A DNA stretch of 64,000 nt from Ignavibacteriales bacterium (GTDB taxonomy: Bacteria > Bacteroidota > Ignavibacteria > Ignavibacteriales > Ignavibacteriaceae), in NCBI GenBank assembly GCA_015709675.1, contig CP054182.1, forward strand, positions 434,001 through 498,000. Reading direction: 5' to 3'. A program made the position numbers and the translations under genes. Shown here one piece after another: positions 18,236 to 27,406 of this stretch (its first letter is position 1; each line of letters begins with the position of its first letter). Under the pieces are notes generated by a model. It was given only the letters and a program-made list of their open reading frames with translations. It made no database searches and was not told the origin of the DNA.

Positions 18236-18604
18236 TTAATTATCCAGCACTTCCCCTTCAGCAACCTTTTCCACCAGAGTTTTAAGTTCGTACTTTTTAT
18301 GAAAAACCATAAATCTGAGTATGCTGAAGTTTAAGGTCATCATGGGAGAAACCTCCGAACTGAGAAAAAACATCCGTGCCTTTCCGGAGATGTGCCTTAA
18401 TATATACGGACGCATTTTAAAGAGCGACCCCAGTTCATCAAAATCTATGATCGCTGCATCAATCCTTCCGGAGGTAAGCACCGATATAAGCTCCTCAGTA
18501 GTATTTGCTCCCGTGATACGGAATACACTGCCGCTTTCAGTAAGCTGCGTTCTGATTCTGCTGTTTAGTTCGGTGTTGTTCTCAAAAAGAAGTATATTTT
18601 GCAT
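18236..18604 (-). CDS. Degenerate receiver-like domain protein
   Basis: The 122-residue protein has the length and alternating beta/alpha pattern of a single receiver domain. The first strand MQNILLFENN ends in E8-N9 where active receivers have two acidic residues. D54 is in AAIIDFDELG at the phosphorylation position, S82 replaces the conserved T/S, and K103 follows FMVFH. The loss of one metal-binding acid suggests weak or phosphate-independent signalling. It sits 36 bp upstream of the hybrid kinase, in the same direction, and may be a partner or decoy. Assignment rests on pattern only; family searching would be decisive. Confidence 0.55.
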   Translation of the reverse strand: MQNILLFENNTELNSRIRTQLTESGSVFRITGANTTEELISVLTSGRIDAAIIDFDELGSLFKMRPYILRHISGKARMFFLSSEVSPMMTLNFSILRFMVFHKKYELKTLVEKVAEGEVLDN

Positions 18605-18719
18605 TGCCGTGTTATTAAAATTTTACACAGCAAAATTATCTTAGACTGCAATGACCTGGCAGAGGGGAATTTATGATATGCGTATCGTATTTTTGTAACA
18701 GGAACGTGTAGCGTAAATG

Positions 18720-19097
18720 CTACCTGGTATGACCTGAGGTGTGTTTTTCGAGAATGGAAAGAAGCCCTGTTACATCATCGGATTTATCAAAGACGTAGTC
18801 CGCACCCAGCAGGAGAGACTTTTCACGGATCATTTCAGAATAGTAATTGGTGAAAACAATGAGTGTGGTATCCTGTTTTTTCCCCTCATACCACTCCAGT
18901 AAATCAAAACCGCTTCCGTCCGGCAGTCCTATATCCAGAATTATACATCCTGCGCTGTTTAGGCTCAGCCATTCTTTAGCTGATTTCACGTCACCGGCAA
19001 CTCCGGCCACGGAAAACTGCTCCCGTTCAAGCAGCCGTATTAACTGGCCTATAATCTCCGGGGAATCGTCAACGATAAAAACAGCTTTTGTATTCAT
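18720..19097 (-). CDS. Stand-alone response regulator receiver
   Basis: The 125-residue single-domain receiver has the acid pair D10-D11 (FIVDDSPE), phospho-acceptor D55 (CIILDIGLPDGSG), T83 (LIVFTNYY) and K105 (YVFDKSDD). All catalytic residues are present and there is no output domain, as in CheY/Spo0F-type relays. It lies between a LuxR-type regulator and the degenerate receiver in a run of minus-strand signalling genes. It could shuttle phosphate between the two large kinases, which is inference from position. Confidence 0.88.
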   Translation of the reverse strand: MNTKAVFIVDDSPEIIGQLIRLLEREQFSVAGVAGDVKSAKEWLSLNSAGCIILDIGLPDGSGFDLLEWYEGKKQDTTLIVFTNYYSEMIREKSLLLGADYVFDKSDDVTGLLSILEKHTSGHTR

Positions 19098-19207
19098 AAT
19101 ATTTTATATTCAGACTGTAATTTGGCGGGAGCGGAATCCTTAATATGTCGCACCTGATGTTATTTTGTTGTAGTATTTAAACGACAAGTAATGTAATCAG
19201 GGTTGAA

Positions 19208-19369
19208 TTGTTAGAAATCAGGAGAAAATTGTGGTTAAAATTATGCACTCGGCCTGCGGTGGATTATGTTAGTTCTGTTCTGACCAGCGTTGAGAATCTT
19301 CTTTACAAGCGGCTGAAAGTGAAAATTCTAATAAGACAATACGATATCAGGGATCTTATTGACAGCTGA
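19208..19369 (+). CDS. Possible small unknown ORF (53 codons)
   Basis: A TTG-initiated frame encodes LLEIRRKLWLKLCTRPAVDY and then VSSVLTSVENLLYKRLKVKI, ending DIRDLIDS. CAGGG lies about six bases upstream of the TTG. The composition is protein-like (charged, leucine-rich, helical), but no family is recognised, and it runs opposite to both flanking genes in a 284-bp gap. It may be a remnant or chance frame. Confidence 0.2.
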   Translation: MLEIRRKLWLKLCTRPAVDYVSSVLTSVENLLYKRLKVKILIRQYDIRDLIDS

Positions 19370-19381
19370 AGTGCAGGTATA

Positions 19382-20014
19382 CTATTCGATCAGTTTGTTT
19401 TTAACCGCGTACTGAACCAGTTCGGCATTTGACTTAAATCCCATTTTTTCAAGAATTCTGGCACGGTAGGTATTCACCGTGCTCGGGCTCAGGTTCAGAT
19501 CAGACGCTATTTCATTCTGCGGTTTACCCTTAGCCATGAGTATCATTACTTCAAACTCCCGGTCAGAGAGCATCTGATGGCTTACTTTGCCAAGCGTAAG
19601 ATCAAGATCAAAGGCAAGTTTTTCGGCCAGGGGCTGACTTATATATTTCCCCCCCGCCCCGGCTTTTCTGATGGCAGCAAGCAGTTCCTCCGGATCGCTT
19701 TCCTTGGTCAGGTAACCGGAAGCTCCGGCTTTAAGCGCGCGGACTGCATAATGCTCTTCCGGATGCATGGAAAGTATAAGAACTGCAACTTCGGGATGTA
19801 TGCTCTTAATATCCTTTAGTATTTCCAGACCGCTCCTCGAAGGGAAGTTAAGGTCGAGTACAACCACATCGGTATCGTGACTGTCCAGAAAAGGAAGAAT
19901 TTCGTCAGGATTTCCGGTATCTCCGGCCACACTGATCCCGCTCTCACCTTTTAATACCTTCTTTAAACCTTCACGTATCAGCTGATGATCGTCTGCTATA
20001 TATACTTGTATCAT
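19382..20014 (-). CDS. NarL/FixJ-type response regulator with LuxR HTH
   Basis: The 210-residue regulator has receiver residues D8-D9 (YIADDHQL), phospho-acceptor D54 (VVLDLNFPSRSG), a serine in LILSMHPE and lysine in YLTKESDPEE. The LuxR-type HTH (about 145-208) has LSDREFEVMILMAKGKPQNE, then IASDLNLSPSTVNTYRARIL. It begins two bases after the stop of the HisKA_3 kinase gene, so the pair is co-transcribed and should be cognate. NarL-family members bind DNA as dimers after phosphorylation. Target promoters are unknown. Confidence 0.93.
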   Translation of the reverse strand: MIQVYIADDHQLIREGLKKVLKGESGISVAGDTGNPDEILPFLDSHDTDVVVLDLNFPSRSGLEILKDIKSIHPEVAVLILSMHPEEHYAVRALKAGASGYLTKESDPEELLAAIRKAGAGGKYISQPLAEKLAFDLDLTLGKVSHQMLSDREFEVMILMAKGKPQNEIASDLNLSPSTVNTYRARILEKMGFKSNAELVQYAVKNKLIE

Positions 20015-20016
20015 GG

Positions 20017-23000
20017 TTATTCCCGGTAATTGCTGCCTGCTGTTCTGTTATCTGAATCCGTCTTTTCCGGAAAACGTACCAGGACTGCGGTTCCCCGGCC
20101 TGGTCCGCTTTGCACGGTAACTTCACCCCCGAATATATACATCCGTTCTTCTATCCCCATAAGCCCGAACTGCATTCCCGCATTTCTTCCCTGCGGGGTG
20201 AATCCTTTGCCATCATCGATTATCTTCAGTTCAAACCATTCCTGCCGGCGTGTAAAGGTTATGCTTACGCTGTTAGCCTCTGCATGTTTAATCACGTTGG
20301 TAAGGCATTCCTGCACTATCCTGAACAGCGCAAGCGATACATCTTTACTGAGTTCAGGACTTTCTGTGCTGTTTATAAACACAGCAGGTTTTCCGGTTTT
20401 TTGCCTGAAGTCATCAGCCAGCCACTCTAAAGCCGCATAGAGCCCAAGATTATCAAGAATCTCCGGTCTCAGCTGTGTAATAAGCCGGCGCACTCCTTTT
20501 ACGCTCCTGTCAACCGTTGAAGAGATGACTTCAAGTTCAGTTGCCACTTCATCCTGCACTTCGCCATACTTTCCTTTTTTAAACTCTCTTGTCAGATACG
20601 CAATGTTCATTTTAATGGCGGTAAGAAGCTGCCCAAGTTCATCGTGCATTTCCCGCGCTATGCCAATACGTTCATTTTCGCGGGTGCTCTGCAGATGCAC
20701 TGCAAGTTTATGAAGTTCATCCTGTTTCTCAAGCAGTTGACGTTCATAACGCATCCGGTCTGATATATTAAATGATATGAAAGAAAAGGTATCATACTCC
20801 CCGGGATATTCAATCTGGCTGATTGATGCATGAAGATAAAAATCCTTTCCCGCTTTAAAAAATGGAGCATCAAGACTAACCGGCTGACTGGTCTTTCTGC
20901 ATTGTTCAAATAGATCTATCCACCCATTGTATTCTTCTTCACTGTCAGTCAGAAGGCGTGTTGACTGACCATTAAGAGAGCCCGGTTCAAATCCTGCAAG
21001 ACGCGTGAACGCATCATTAAGCATAAGAACAAATGCTTCCCGACCTCGCAGTTCAACTATTCCCATATAAAACCTTCCCGTGTTAAACAAGGCCTGTAAT
21101 TGTTGGGTTCTTTGCCATATCAGCTGCTCGTTTTTTCTGCGTTCGGTTATATCCCGCATCACTATCTGTATTTCACCTGAAGATGTGAGCTGTGCCGAAA
21201 ATTCCGCATAAAACTCCTCCCCGTTTAATTTCTTAAAACGTTCCTCACCTTTAACGGGAGTTCCGCTTAACACTTTTCCGCGAATAACTTCCTGCTCCTG
21301 TTCATTGCTGCCGGTGATGAGTGAAGCCAGCGAAATTGTCCAGTAGTTTTCTTCCGTCATTACGAAAAGTTCAAGCGCAGCAGGGCTTGCATAGGTGATA
21401 ATGCCTTCTCCGTTAATCTGCATCACGGCATCAGGCATCTGGTTAATCAGGTTTCTGTGCTTTTCTTCACTTGCCCTGACCGCTTCTTCCTTACGCTTCG
21501 ATTCTGTTATGTCGGTTATCAGCGCAATACCCCCGCGCAGCGAACCGTCTTCATTTTTTAAGGGTATTCCGCTTACCGAATAAATGTATTGCTGAATGCG
21601 AATCTCTTCTTTCAATTCTTCCCCCTGCAGGACTCTGCTGAAGAAACCGGCGGAAAGCCCGTTACCATTAAACGAGAGCAGCCGGTCAATCCGTTTGCCG
21701 GTATATATCTCGCTGCCAAGACCCAGTTTTTTCATCTCCGCTCCGTCAGCCAGCTGTATCACAAGCTCAAGGTCAAAAAGATAAACATCAGTGCCGGGAA
21801 TGTTCGCGGCAACCGACTCATAGTTTTTCTTGCGAATCTGGCTCTCTTTTTCCGCCTTCTCTCTCATCCGGATGCTGTGAATTTTTTCCACGGCAAATGA
21901 TATATTTAAAGCAATCCTCTCAAGAAGCTGCAGCTCTTCGTCATAAAAGAAGTCTTTTTCACGTGCGGAGAAGGAAATAAACGCGGGCTCTTCACGATGA
22001 AGGTCAAGCGGGATAGCCGCGGCCGCTCCTATACCTGCTGCTTCAATCCGCTCTCTCCACTGCATAACCGAAGGATCCTCAGGAAGATTATTTATATACA
22101 CCATTTGCCCCGTGGCTAATGCCCGTATTGCCGGGCTCTGCCCTGCTGAGTTATCATCGGTTTGAAGAGTAAGACCCGCCAGAAACTGCTCCGCTTCCCC
22201 CGCGCTTGCCAGAGGAGTGATGGTGCCCAGTTTTGTTTTAATGCCAATCCAGACCAGAACAAAGCCGCCATGTTTTACGGCCGTTGCACATGTTTTTTTC
22301 AGGAGCTCATCTTCGTTTTCAATCCTGATTATCAGCTCATTAATTTCATTGAGCAGAATATTAAACCGGTTCAGTTTTTCTATCCGTCTGCGGTCAGCTA
22401 ACGTTTGCGTTATATCGCGAATGATGCCAAAAAAGTACTTTTTCCCTCCGCTTTCAATTGTTTTGGAGCTTACATCCCCTGTCCAGACAGTACCATCCTT
22501 ACGGATATAATCAACCAGGGTTCTAACTCCCCCTTCAAGCCCGGCTCTGCGCTGATGATCTTCAACCTGGGATGCATACTGAGCGGTTCTCAACTCACGC
22601 AGGTTTTTTGTAAGCAGTTCCTCATGTGTGTATCCGAACAGTTCCTGCGTTTTAATATTTACTTCCTGAATATCTGCCTTTTCATCGGCAATAAGTATTG
22701 CATCATTTGCGAACCGCGTCAGCGTTTCATAGCGCTGAACCGCCTGAGCCCGCTCCTGTTCTTTTATCAGCAGTTCCCGGTACTGCTTTATGGTGGTGCG
22801 GCTGATAAATGTATATACACTTACACCCGCAATACTGATGAACAGTATGGTAAATCCGAAAATCAGAAAAACACTCTGATCAATGGCGCTGTAAATTTCA
22901 TCAAGATCTACTTTGCTTACCAGATACCAGTTCTTATGTGAAAGTTTAACCACATTAAGCAGCGCATCTATTTTACGGTAGTCCCTTCCTTCGGCAATAC

Positions 23001-23751
23001 CGGTAGCTTGTTCCGAAACCATGTATGCGGCTGTATATTGGTCAGCCCCGGGCAGCTTAAACCGGAGCGCCGTATTTTTCCGGTGCCTGAGCTCATTCAG
23101 ATAGAGAACACTATCCCCTTCGCTTGCGAGAAGCAGGGTTTCAGCTGTTTTACTTGGAGTGGGCCAGGTTTGTATAAGCGGGAAGAGTTCTTTGTGAGGG
23201 TCCACATGGAAATAGAGCTTCAGGCGCCTTGTTTCTCCGTATGCTCTTACTGTAGCAATCAGATCCATGGCTATTGTTTCGCCTGACAAATAGAGATCTG
23301 AGAAATATATCGTATCAGGTTTCGCGATACTCGTAATCCGCTCCGCAAGAAGAGACTGACTCGCACTGTCACCTACCATACAAAGAAGATTATCCCGTTC
23401 ATCCCAGAGACTGATACTGCGGTACGGATGATTTTTGTAAAGAGGATACAGCCACGCTTCTACTACCTGACGCGCTGAGGCCGAGCCGGGATTATTGCCA
23501 AGACGTGCTGCATCCCTGTGAAACGCGGGATTATAGTAAAAAAAGAAGGCATCTGACCACCGTTCACTCAGCCATTTTTCTATCTGCTGTTTTTTTAACG
23601 AGGTGATTGCCGAAATTTCATTATACCGGTCCTGTTTGATGGCCGATTTATTATAATTATAGAACAGAACTTCGGACACAATAATCAGCACAGACAGGCC
23701 AAAAAATACTGTCAGGGGAAACCATTGTATGTTCTGCTTCTTCAGCGGCAC
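20017..23751 (-). CDS. Multi-PAS/GAF NarX-type (HisKA_3) sensor kinase
   Basis: The 1244-residue protein has a transmembrane helix (about 12-30), an extracytoplasmic Cache-like sensor (about 35-285) with YLNELRHRKNTALRFKL, and a second helix (about 288-312). PAS (about 340-460), GAF (about 475-625) and three PAS domains (about 640-1000) follow. HisKA_3 has H1036 in AREMHDELGQLLTAIKMNI; the HATPase has the N box ECLTNVIKHA and G box DDGKGF. It heads an operon with the LuxR-type regulator at 19382-20014. The shared sensor phrase with the hybrid kinase at 14009-18199 suggests both respond to the same or related ligands through different outputs. Confidence 0.92.
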   Translation of the reverse strand: MPLKKQNIQWFPLTVFFGLSVLIIVSEVLFYNYNKSAIKQDRYNEISAITSLKKQQIEKWLSERWSDAFFFYYNPAFHRDAARLGNNPGSASARQVVEAWLYPLYKNHPYRSISLWDERDNLLCMVGDSASQSLLAERITSIAKPDTIYFSDLYLSGETIAMDLIATVRAYGETRRLKLYFHVDPHKELFPLIQTWPTPSKTAETLLLASEGDSVLYLNELRHRKNTALRFKLPGADQYTAAYMVSEQATGIAEGRDYRKIDALLNVVKLSHKNWYLVSKVDLDEIYSAIDQSVFLIFGFTILFISIAGVSVYTFISRTTIKQYRELLIKEQERAQAVQRYETLTRFANDAILIADEKADIQEVNIKTQELFGYTHEELLTKNLRELRTAQYASQVEDHQRRAGLEGGVRTLVDYIRKDGTVWTGDVSSKTIESGGKKYFFGIIRDITQTLADRRRIEKLNRFNILLNEINELIIRIENEDELLKKTCATAVKHGGFVLVWIGIKTKLGTITPLASAGEAEQFLAGLTLQTDDNSAGQSPAIRALATGQMVYINNLPEDPSVMQWRERIEAAGIGAAAAIPLDLHREEPAFISFSAREKDFFYDEELQLLERIALNISFAVEKIHSIRMREKAEKESQIRKKNYESVAANIPGTDVYLFDLELVIQLADGAEMKKLGLGSEIYTGKRIDRLLSFNGNGLSAGFFSRVLQGEELKEEIRIQQYIYSVSGIPLKNEDGSLRGGIALITDITESKRKEEAVRASEEKHRNLINQMPDAVMQINGEGIITYASPAALELFVMTEENYWTISLASLITGSNEQEQEVIRGKVLSGTPVKGEERFKKLNGEEFYAEFSAQLTSSGEIQIVMRDITERRKNEQLIWQRTQQLQALFNTGRFYMGIVELRGREAFVLMLNDAFTRLAGFEPGSLNGQSTRLLTDSEEEYNGWIDLFEQCRKTSQPVSLDAPFFKAGKDFYLHASISQIEYPGEYDTFSFISFNISDRMRYERQLLEKQDELHKLAVHLQSTRENERIGIAREMHDELGQLLTAIKMNIAYLTREFKKGKYGEVQDEVATELEVISSTVDRSVKGVRRLITQLRPEILDNLGLYAALEWLADDFRQKTGKPAVFINSTESPELSKDVSLALFRIVQECLTNVIKHAEANSVSITFTRRQEWFELKIIDDGKGFTPQGRNAGMQFGLMGIEERMYIFGGEVTVQSGPGRGTAVLVRFPEKTDSDNRTAGSNYRE

Positions 23752-24025
23752 AGGCGAGTGATTTTTGTAAATTTTAGATAGGGGAAAATAAGAATTTTTC
23801 TTTAAATACTTTACGTCTTTGGCCAGAGTCGTAAAGACGGGAAACCGCCGGAAATGATTGCAGCTATTTAATCCGCCGGAGAACTTTGCGCTTTTCTTAC
23901 GTTACATTGCACTCATAATCCTCACTCTGCACCTTAGCTTCTATGCGCTAAGTGTTTAGGTGATTTTAAGGTCTTAAAGGGGAGCAGCGACAAAAAAAAT
24001 CAAGGACACTGTTAATTTTCCCCGG

Positions 24026-24060
24026 GTTCATACTTCATACCTCAGAATTCATGCTTCAAA
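24026..24060 (-). repeat. Heptamers spanning the stop codon of the CSD gene
   Basis: In minus sense the units are TTTGAAG, CATGAAT, TCTGAGG, TATGAAG and TATGAAC. The TGA stop (complement of 24042-24044) lies in unit 3, so the last codons of the gene (LKHEF) are made of heptamer sequence. Confidence 0.7.
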
Positions 24061-24581
24061 ACGTCTTCATACCAGAACGGCTTCGGTTCTTTGCCCTCCA
24101 GCGCTTTAATATCCAGAATCTCCAGAAAGCGCTGATATTCATCTCTGGATATATACGGAAGTATGGTAGTGGGGAGATTTTTTACTTTCTGAGAGCTTAA
24201 GACGGCATCAATCTGCTCCCGGCTCAGGTGACTCCCCTTTTTTAGTTCATCAAACGCATAGAGCAGGTCATAAAGATTAATGGTACCCATGCTGAATTCA
24301 CCGATAATCCTCTCTGCAAATCCGGGAATCAGTTCCGCGGGCACATCTGAAAGCAGATACCATATCTTATCAGCCTTCCGTTTTCCGTTGGGCTGAAGTT
24401 TTGAGATAAAGTAGATGATAAAATCCCCCCGCTTCATGTGGTTGAGTTTTTCCCTGAAATCCTCCTTGCGAATCTGGGAAAAATGGAAGAAGATATCGCC
24501 CGGGTAATTAAGACTTTTAAGAAACCCGAACCCCTTTTCGTCAATTTTTTTAACCCGGCAAAAATCCAGCGGTTCGCTCAT
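24042..24581 (-). CDS. Cold-shock-domain protein with C-terminal helical extension
   Basis: The 179-residue protein starts with a cold-shock domain (about 8-70). GFGFLKSLNYPGDIFFHFSQ matches RNP1 (K-G-F-G-F-I) and RNP2 (V-F-V-H-F), the single-strand nucleic-acid binding strips. About 110 residues follow with helical stretches (ELIPGFAERIIGEFSMGTIN, LSREQIDAVLSSQKV) and no recognised family. CspA-type proteins are about 70 residues, so this is a long variant, probably an RNA-binding regulator with a second, unknown activity. Its 3' end is overrun by heptamers. Confidence 0.7.
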   Translation of the reverse strand: MSEPLDFCRVKKIDEKGFGFLKSLNYPGDIFFHFSQIRKEDFREKLNHMKRGDFIIYFISKLQPNGKRKADKIWYLLSDVPAELIPGFAERIIGEFSMGTINLYDLLYAFDELKKGSHLSREQIDAVLSSQKVKNLPTTILPYISRDEYQRFLEILDIKALEGKEPKPFWYEDVLKHEF

Positions 24582-24662
24582 ATTCTGTCTCTGTTCTCTC
24601 TTTAATGATTACATTTACACTTCAAAAATACGCAATTCTGAACCGGAATAAGGAAAAATAGA

Positions 24663-24917
24663 TTGACTGAACTGATAGGATACGCCGCCGCCTTCTGCAC
24701 CACTATTGCATTTCTCCCTCAGGCGGTAAAGGTGTATAAAACAAGACATACAAAAGATATCTCCCTGGGAATGTTTCTGCTGCTTACCACCGGCGTGGTA
24801 CTCTGGCTGACCTACGGGATTATAATAAACTCCTACCCCATCATAGCCGCAAACACGGTTACCCTGTTGTTTGATATATATATACTTTATATGAAGATAA
24901 CGCTGGACAAAGGGTGA
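24663..24917 (+). CDS. SemiSWEET sugar transporter (PQ-loop, MtN3/saliva family)
   Basis: The 84-residue membrane protein has three hydrophobic segments (about 3-20, 35-57, 60-79). The PQ motif (P19-Q20) is in TTIAFLPQAVKVYKTRHTKD and LGMFLLLTTGVVLWLTYGII is helix 2. This is the size and pattern of bacterial SemiSWEETs, which dimerise to form a sugar pore. TTG 24663 is the start: AAGGA lies seven bases upstream and no ATG is available in the frame. Heptamer repeats (GTTCTTG type) begin eight bases after the stop. Confidence 0.85.
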   Translation: MTELIGYAAAFCTTIAFLPQAVKVYKTRHTKDISLGMFLLLTTGVVLWLTYGIIINSYPIIAANTVTLLFDIYILYMKITLDKG

Positions 24918-24924
24918 GTTTGGG

Positions 24925-24994
24925 GTGCTTGGTGCTTGGTGCTTAGTTTTTGGTTCTTGGTTCTTGGTTCTTGGTTCGTAGTTCTTAGTGTTTG
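24925..24994 (+). repeat. Ten tandem GTNCTTG-type heptamers after a stop codon
   Basis: The units are GTGCTTG twice, GTGCTTA, GTTTTTG, GTTCTTG three times, GTTCGTA, GTTCTTA and GTGTTTG. It differs in sequence from the TATGAAN family but has the same period and the same place, just past a gene's stop. Confidence 0.85.
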
Positions 24995-25001
24995 GTGATC
25001 C

Positions 25002-27298
25002 GGTCATACGCTCCGTGCATTCAATGGGGTTGGGGTTTGGATCGTTTTCTATTATCCGGTCATATGTTTCGCATATTTAATGAACCCGCGTAGCGGGTAA
25101 CCCGTTAATAGAAAGGCATCACAAAATGATATCCCAGAACCCGCAGCGCGGGTGACCCATTTATTTTTCGGTCAAACGCTATGCGCATTCATTAAAACCC
25201 GCGGAGCGGGTGTCCCATTAATAGAAACACATCACAAAATAAAATCACACGAACCCGCAGCGCGGGTGACCCATTTGTTTTTCGGTCATACGCTGCGCGC
25301 ATTCATGCAAACCCGCGTAGCGGGTGTCCCATTAATAGAAACATATCACAAAATAAAATCACTAGAACCCGCAGCGCGGGTGACCCATTTGTTTTTCGGT
25401 CATACGCTGCGCGCATTCATGCAAACCCGCGGAGCGGGTGTTCCATTAATAGAAACACATCACAAAATAAAATTACCTGAACCCGCATCGCGGGTGACCC
25501 ATTTGTTTTTCGGTCATACGCTGCGCGCATTCATGCAAACCCGCGGAGCGGGTGTCCTATTAATAGAAACATATCACAAAATAAAATTACCTGAACCCGC
25601 AGCGCGGGTGACCCATTTGTTTTTCGGTCATACGCTGCCGCATTCATTAAAACCCGCATCCTGGATGTCCCGTTTATTAATTTATCATTTGCTATGCGCA
25701 TTCATTAAAACCCGCGGAGCGGGTGTCCCATTAATAGAAACATATCACAAAATAAAATTACCTGAACCCGCAGCGCGGGTGACCCATTTGTTTTTCGGTC
25801 AGCGCTGCGCGCATTCATGCAAACCCGCGGAGCGGGTGTCCCATTAATAGAAATACATCACAAAATAAAATTACCTGAACCCGCAGCGCGGGTGACCCAT
25901 TTGTTTTTCGGTCATACGCTACGCGCATTCAAAGGGGTTGGGGTTTCATCATATCCTATTAATTAGTCATGCGCAACGCGCATTTATGCAAACCCGCATC
26001 TTGGGTGTCCCTTTTATTAATTGGTCATACGCTGCGCACATTCATGCAAACCCGCGGAGCGGGTGTCCCATTAATAGAAACATATCACAAATAAAATTAC
26101 CTGAACCCGCAACGCGGGTGACCCATTTGTTTTTCGGTCATACGCTGCGCGCATTCAAAGGGGTTGGGGTTTCATTATATCCTATTAATTGGTCATACGC
26201 TACGCGCATTCAGTAAAACCTGCGTAGCGGGTAACCCATTAATAGAAACACATTACAAAATAAAATTACCTGAACCGGCAGCGCGGGTGACCCATTTATT
26301 TTTCGGTCATACGCTGCGCGCATTCAATAAAACCCGCGGAGCGGGTGTCCTATTAATAGAAACACATCACAAAATAAAATCACACGAACCCGCAGCGCGG
26401 GTGACCCATTTATTTTCGGTCAAACGCTGCGCGCATTCAAAGCGGTTGGGGTTTCATCACATCCTATTAATTGGTCATACGCTACGCGCATTCATTAAAA
26501 CCCGCGGAGCGGGTGTCCCATTAATAGAAACACATCACAAAATAAAATTACACGAACCCGCAGCGCGGGTGACCTATTTGTTCTTCGGTCATACGCTGCG
26601 CGCATTCAATTAAACCCGCGGAGCGGGTGTCCCATTAATAGATACACATCACAAAATAAAATTACCTGAACCCGCAGCGCGGGTGACCCATTTGTTTTCG
26701 GTCAAACACTACGCGCATTCAATAAAACCCGCATCCTGGATGTCTCGTTTATTAATTGATCATTCGCTATGCGCATTCATTAAAACCCACATCTTGGGTG
26801 TCCCCTTTATTAATCCGTCATACGCTACGTGTATTCAATAAAACCCGCGGAGCGGGTGTCCCATTAATAGAAACACATTACAAAATAAAATTACACGAAC
26901 CCGCAGCGCGGGTGACCCATTTGTTCTTCGGTCAACGCTGCGCGCATTCAAAGGGGTTGGGGTTTCATCATATCCTATTAATTGGTCATGCGCTACTCGC
27001 ATTCATGCAAACCCGTATCCTGGATGTCCCGTTTATTAATTGATCATTCGCTATGCGCATTCATGCAAACCCGCGGAGCGGGTGTCCCATTAATAGAAAC
27101 ACATTACAAAATAAAATTACCTGAACCCGCAGCGCGGGTGACCCATTTTTTTTCGGTCATACGCTGCGCGCATTCATTAAAACCCGCGGAGCGGGTGTCC
27201 TAATAATAGAAACATATCACAAAATTAAATCACACGAACCCGCAGCGCGGGTGACCCATTTGTTTTTCGGCCATACGCTGCCGCATTCATTTAATTTC
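25002..27298. repeat. 2.3-kb tandem array of ~57-bp palindromic modules
   Basis: Roughly 35-40 modules of about 57 bp follow one another. Most begin with a 15-bp hairpin core, ACCCGC-N3-GCGGGT. Type A has loop AGC and continues GTGACCCATTTGTTTTTCGG, TCATACGCTGCGCGCATTCA. Type B has loop GGA (sometimes GTA) and continues GTGTCCCATTAATAGAAACA, CATCACAAAATAAAATTACC. Types A and B usually alternate, giving a 114-bp higher-order unit. Two rarer types replace the core: one with AAAGGGGTTGGGGTTT (near 25030, 25935, 26158, 26440, 26950), one with ACCCGCATCCTGGATGT (near 25652, 26727, 27011). Because 114 is a multiple of three, chance frames with a 38-residue repeat appear, but 1-2 bp length changes break them. 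No cas genes, transposase or ribosome sites are nearby. Confidence 0.95.
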
Positions 27299-27330
27299 CA
27301 TGCAAACAAACCCCGCACAATTTTAACCAA

Positions 27331-27360
27331 ACAAAAAAGCCCCGTAACCGGGGCTTGTTT
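27331..27360 (-). terminator. Terminator of acetyl-CoA synthetase
   Basis: AAGCCCCG (27337-27344) pairs with CGGGGCTT (27349-27356). On the minus strand the stem is followed by TTTTTGT. It lies downstream of the acs stop at 27448 and also bounds the repeat array. Confidence 0.8.
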
Positions 27361-27406
27361 TGCTTTATATATCAATTCTGATCTAGAAATTTTCCAGACT
27401 TCGTAG

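Noticed and set aside
20984-20994. tRNA T-loop (GGTTCAAATCC)
   Set aside because: It lies inside the coding sequence of the NarX-type kinase (FEPGS), and no acceptor or anticodon arms flank it.
25152-27203. Repeat-protein genes in the array
   Set aside because: Open frames are explained by the 114-bp period; small indels break them repeatedly, and there are no ribosome sites or signals.
25002-27298. CRISPR array
   Set aside because: Short palindromes recur at regular spacing, but the intervening sequences are themselves repeated in a few types, cores vary, and no cas gene is near.
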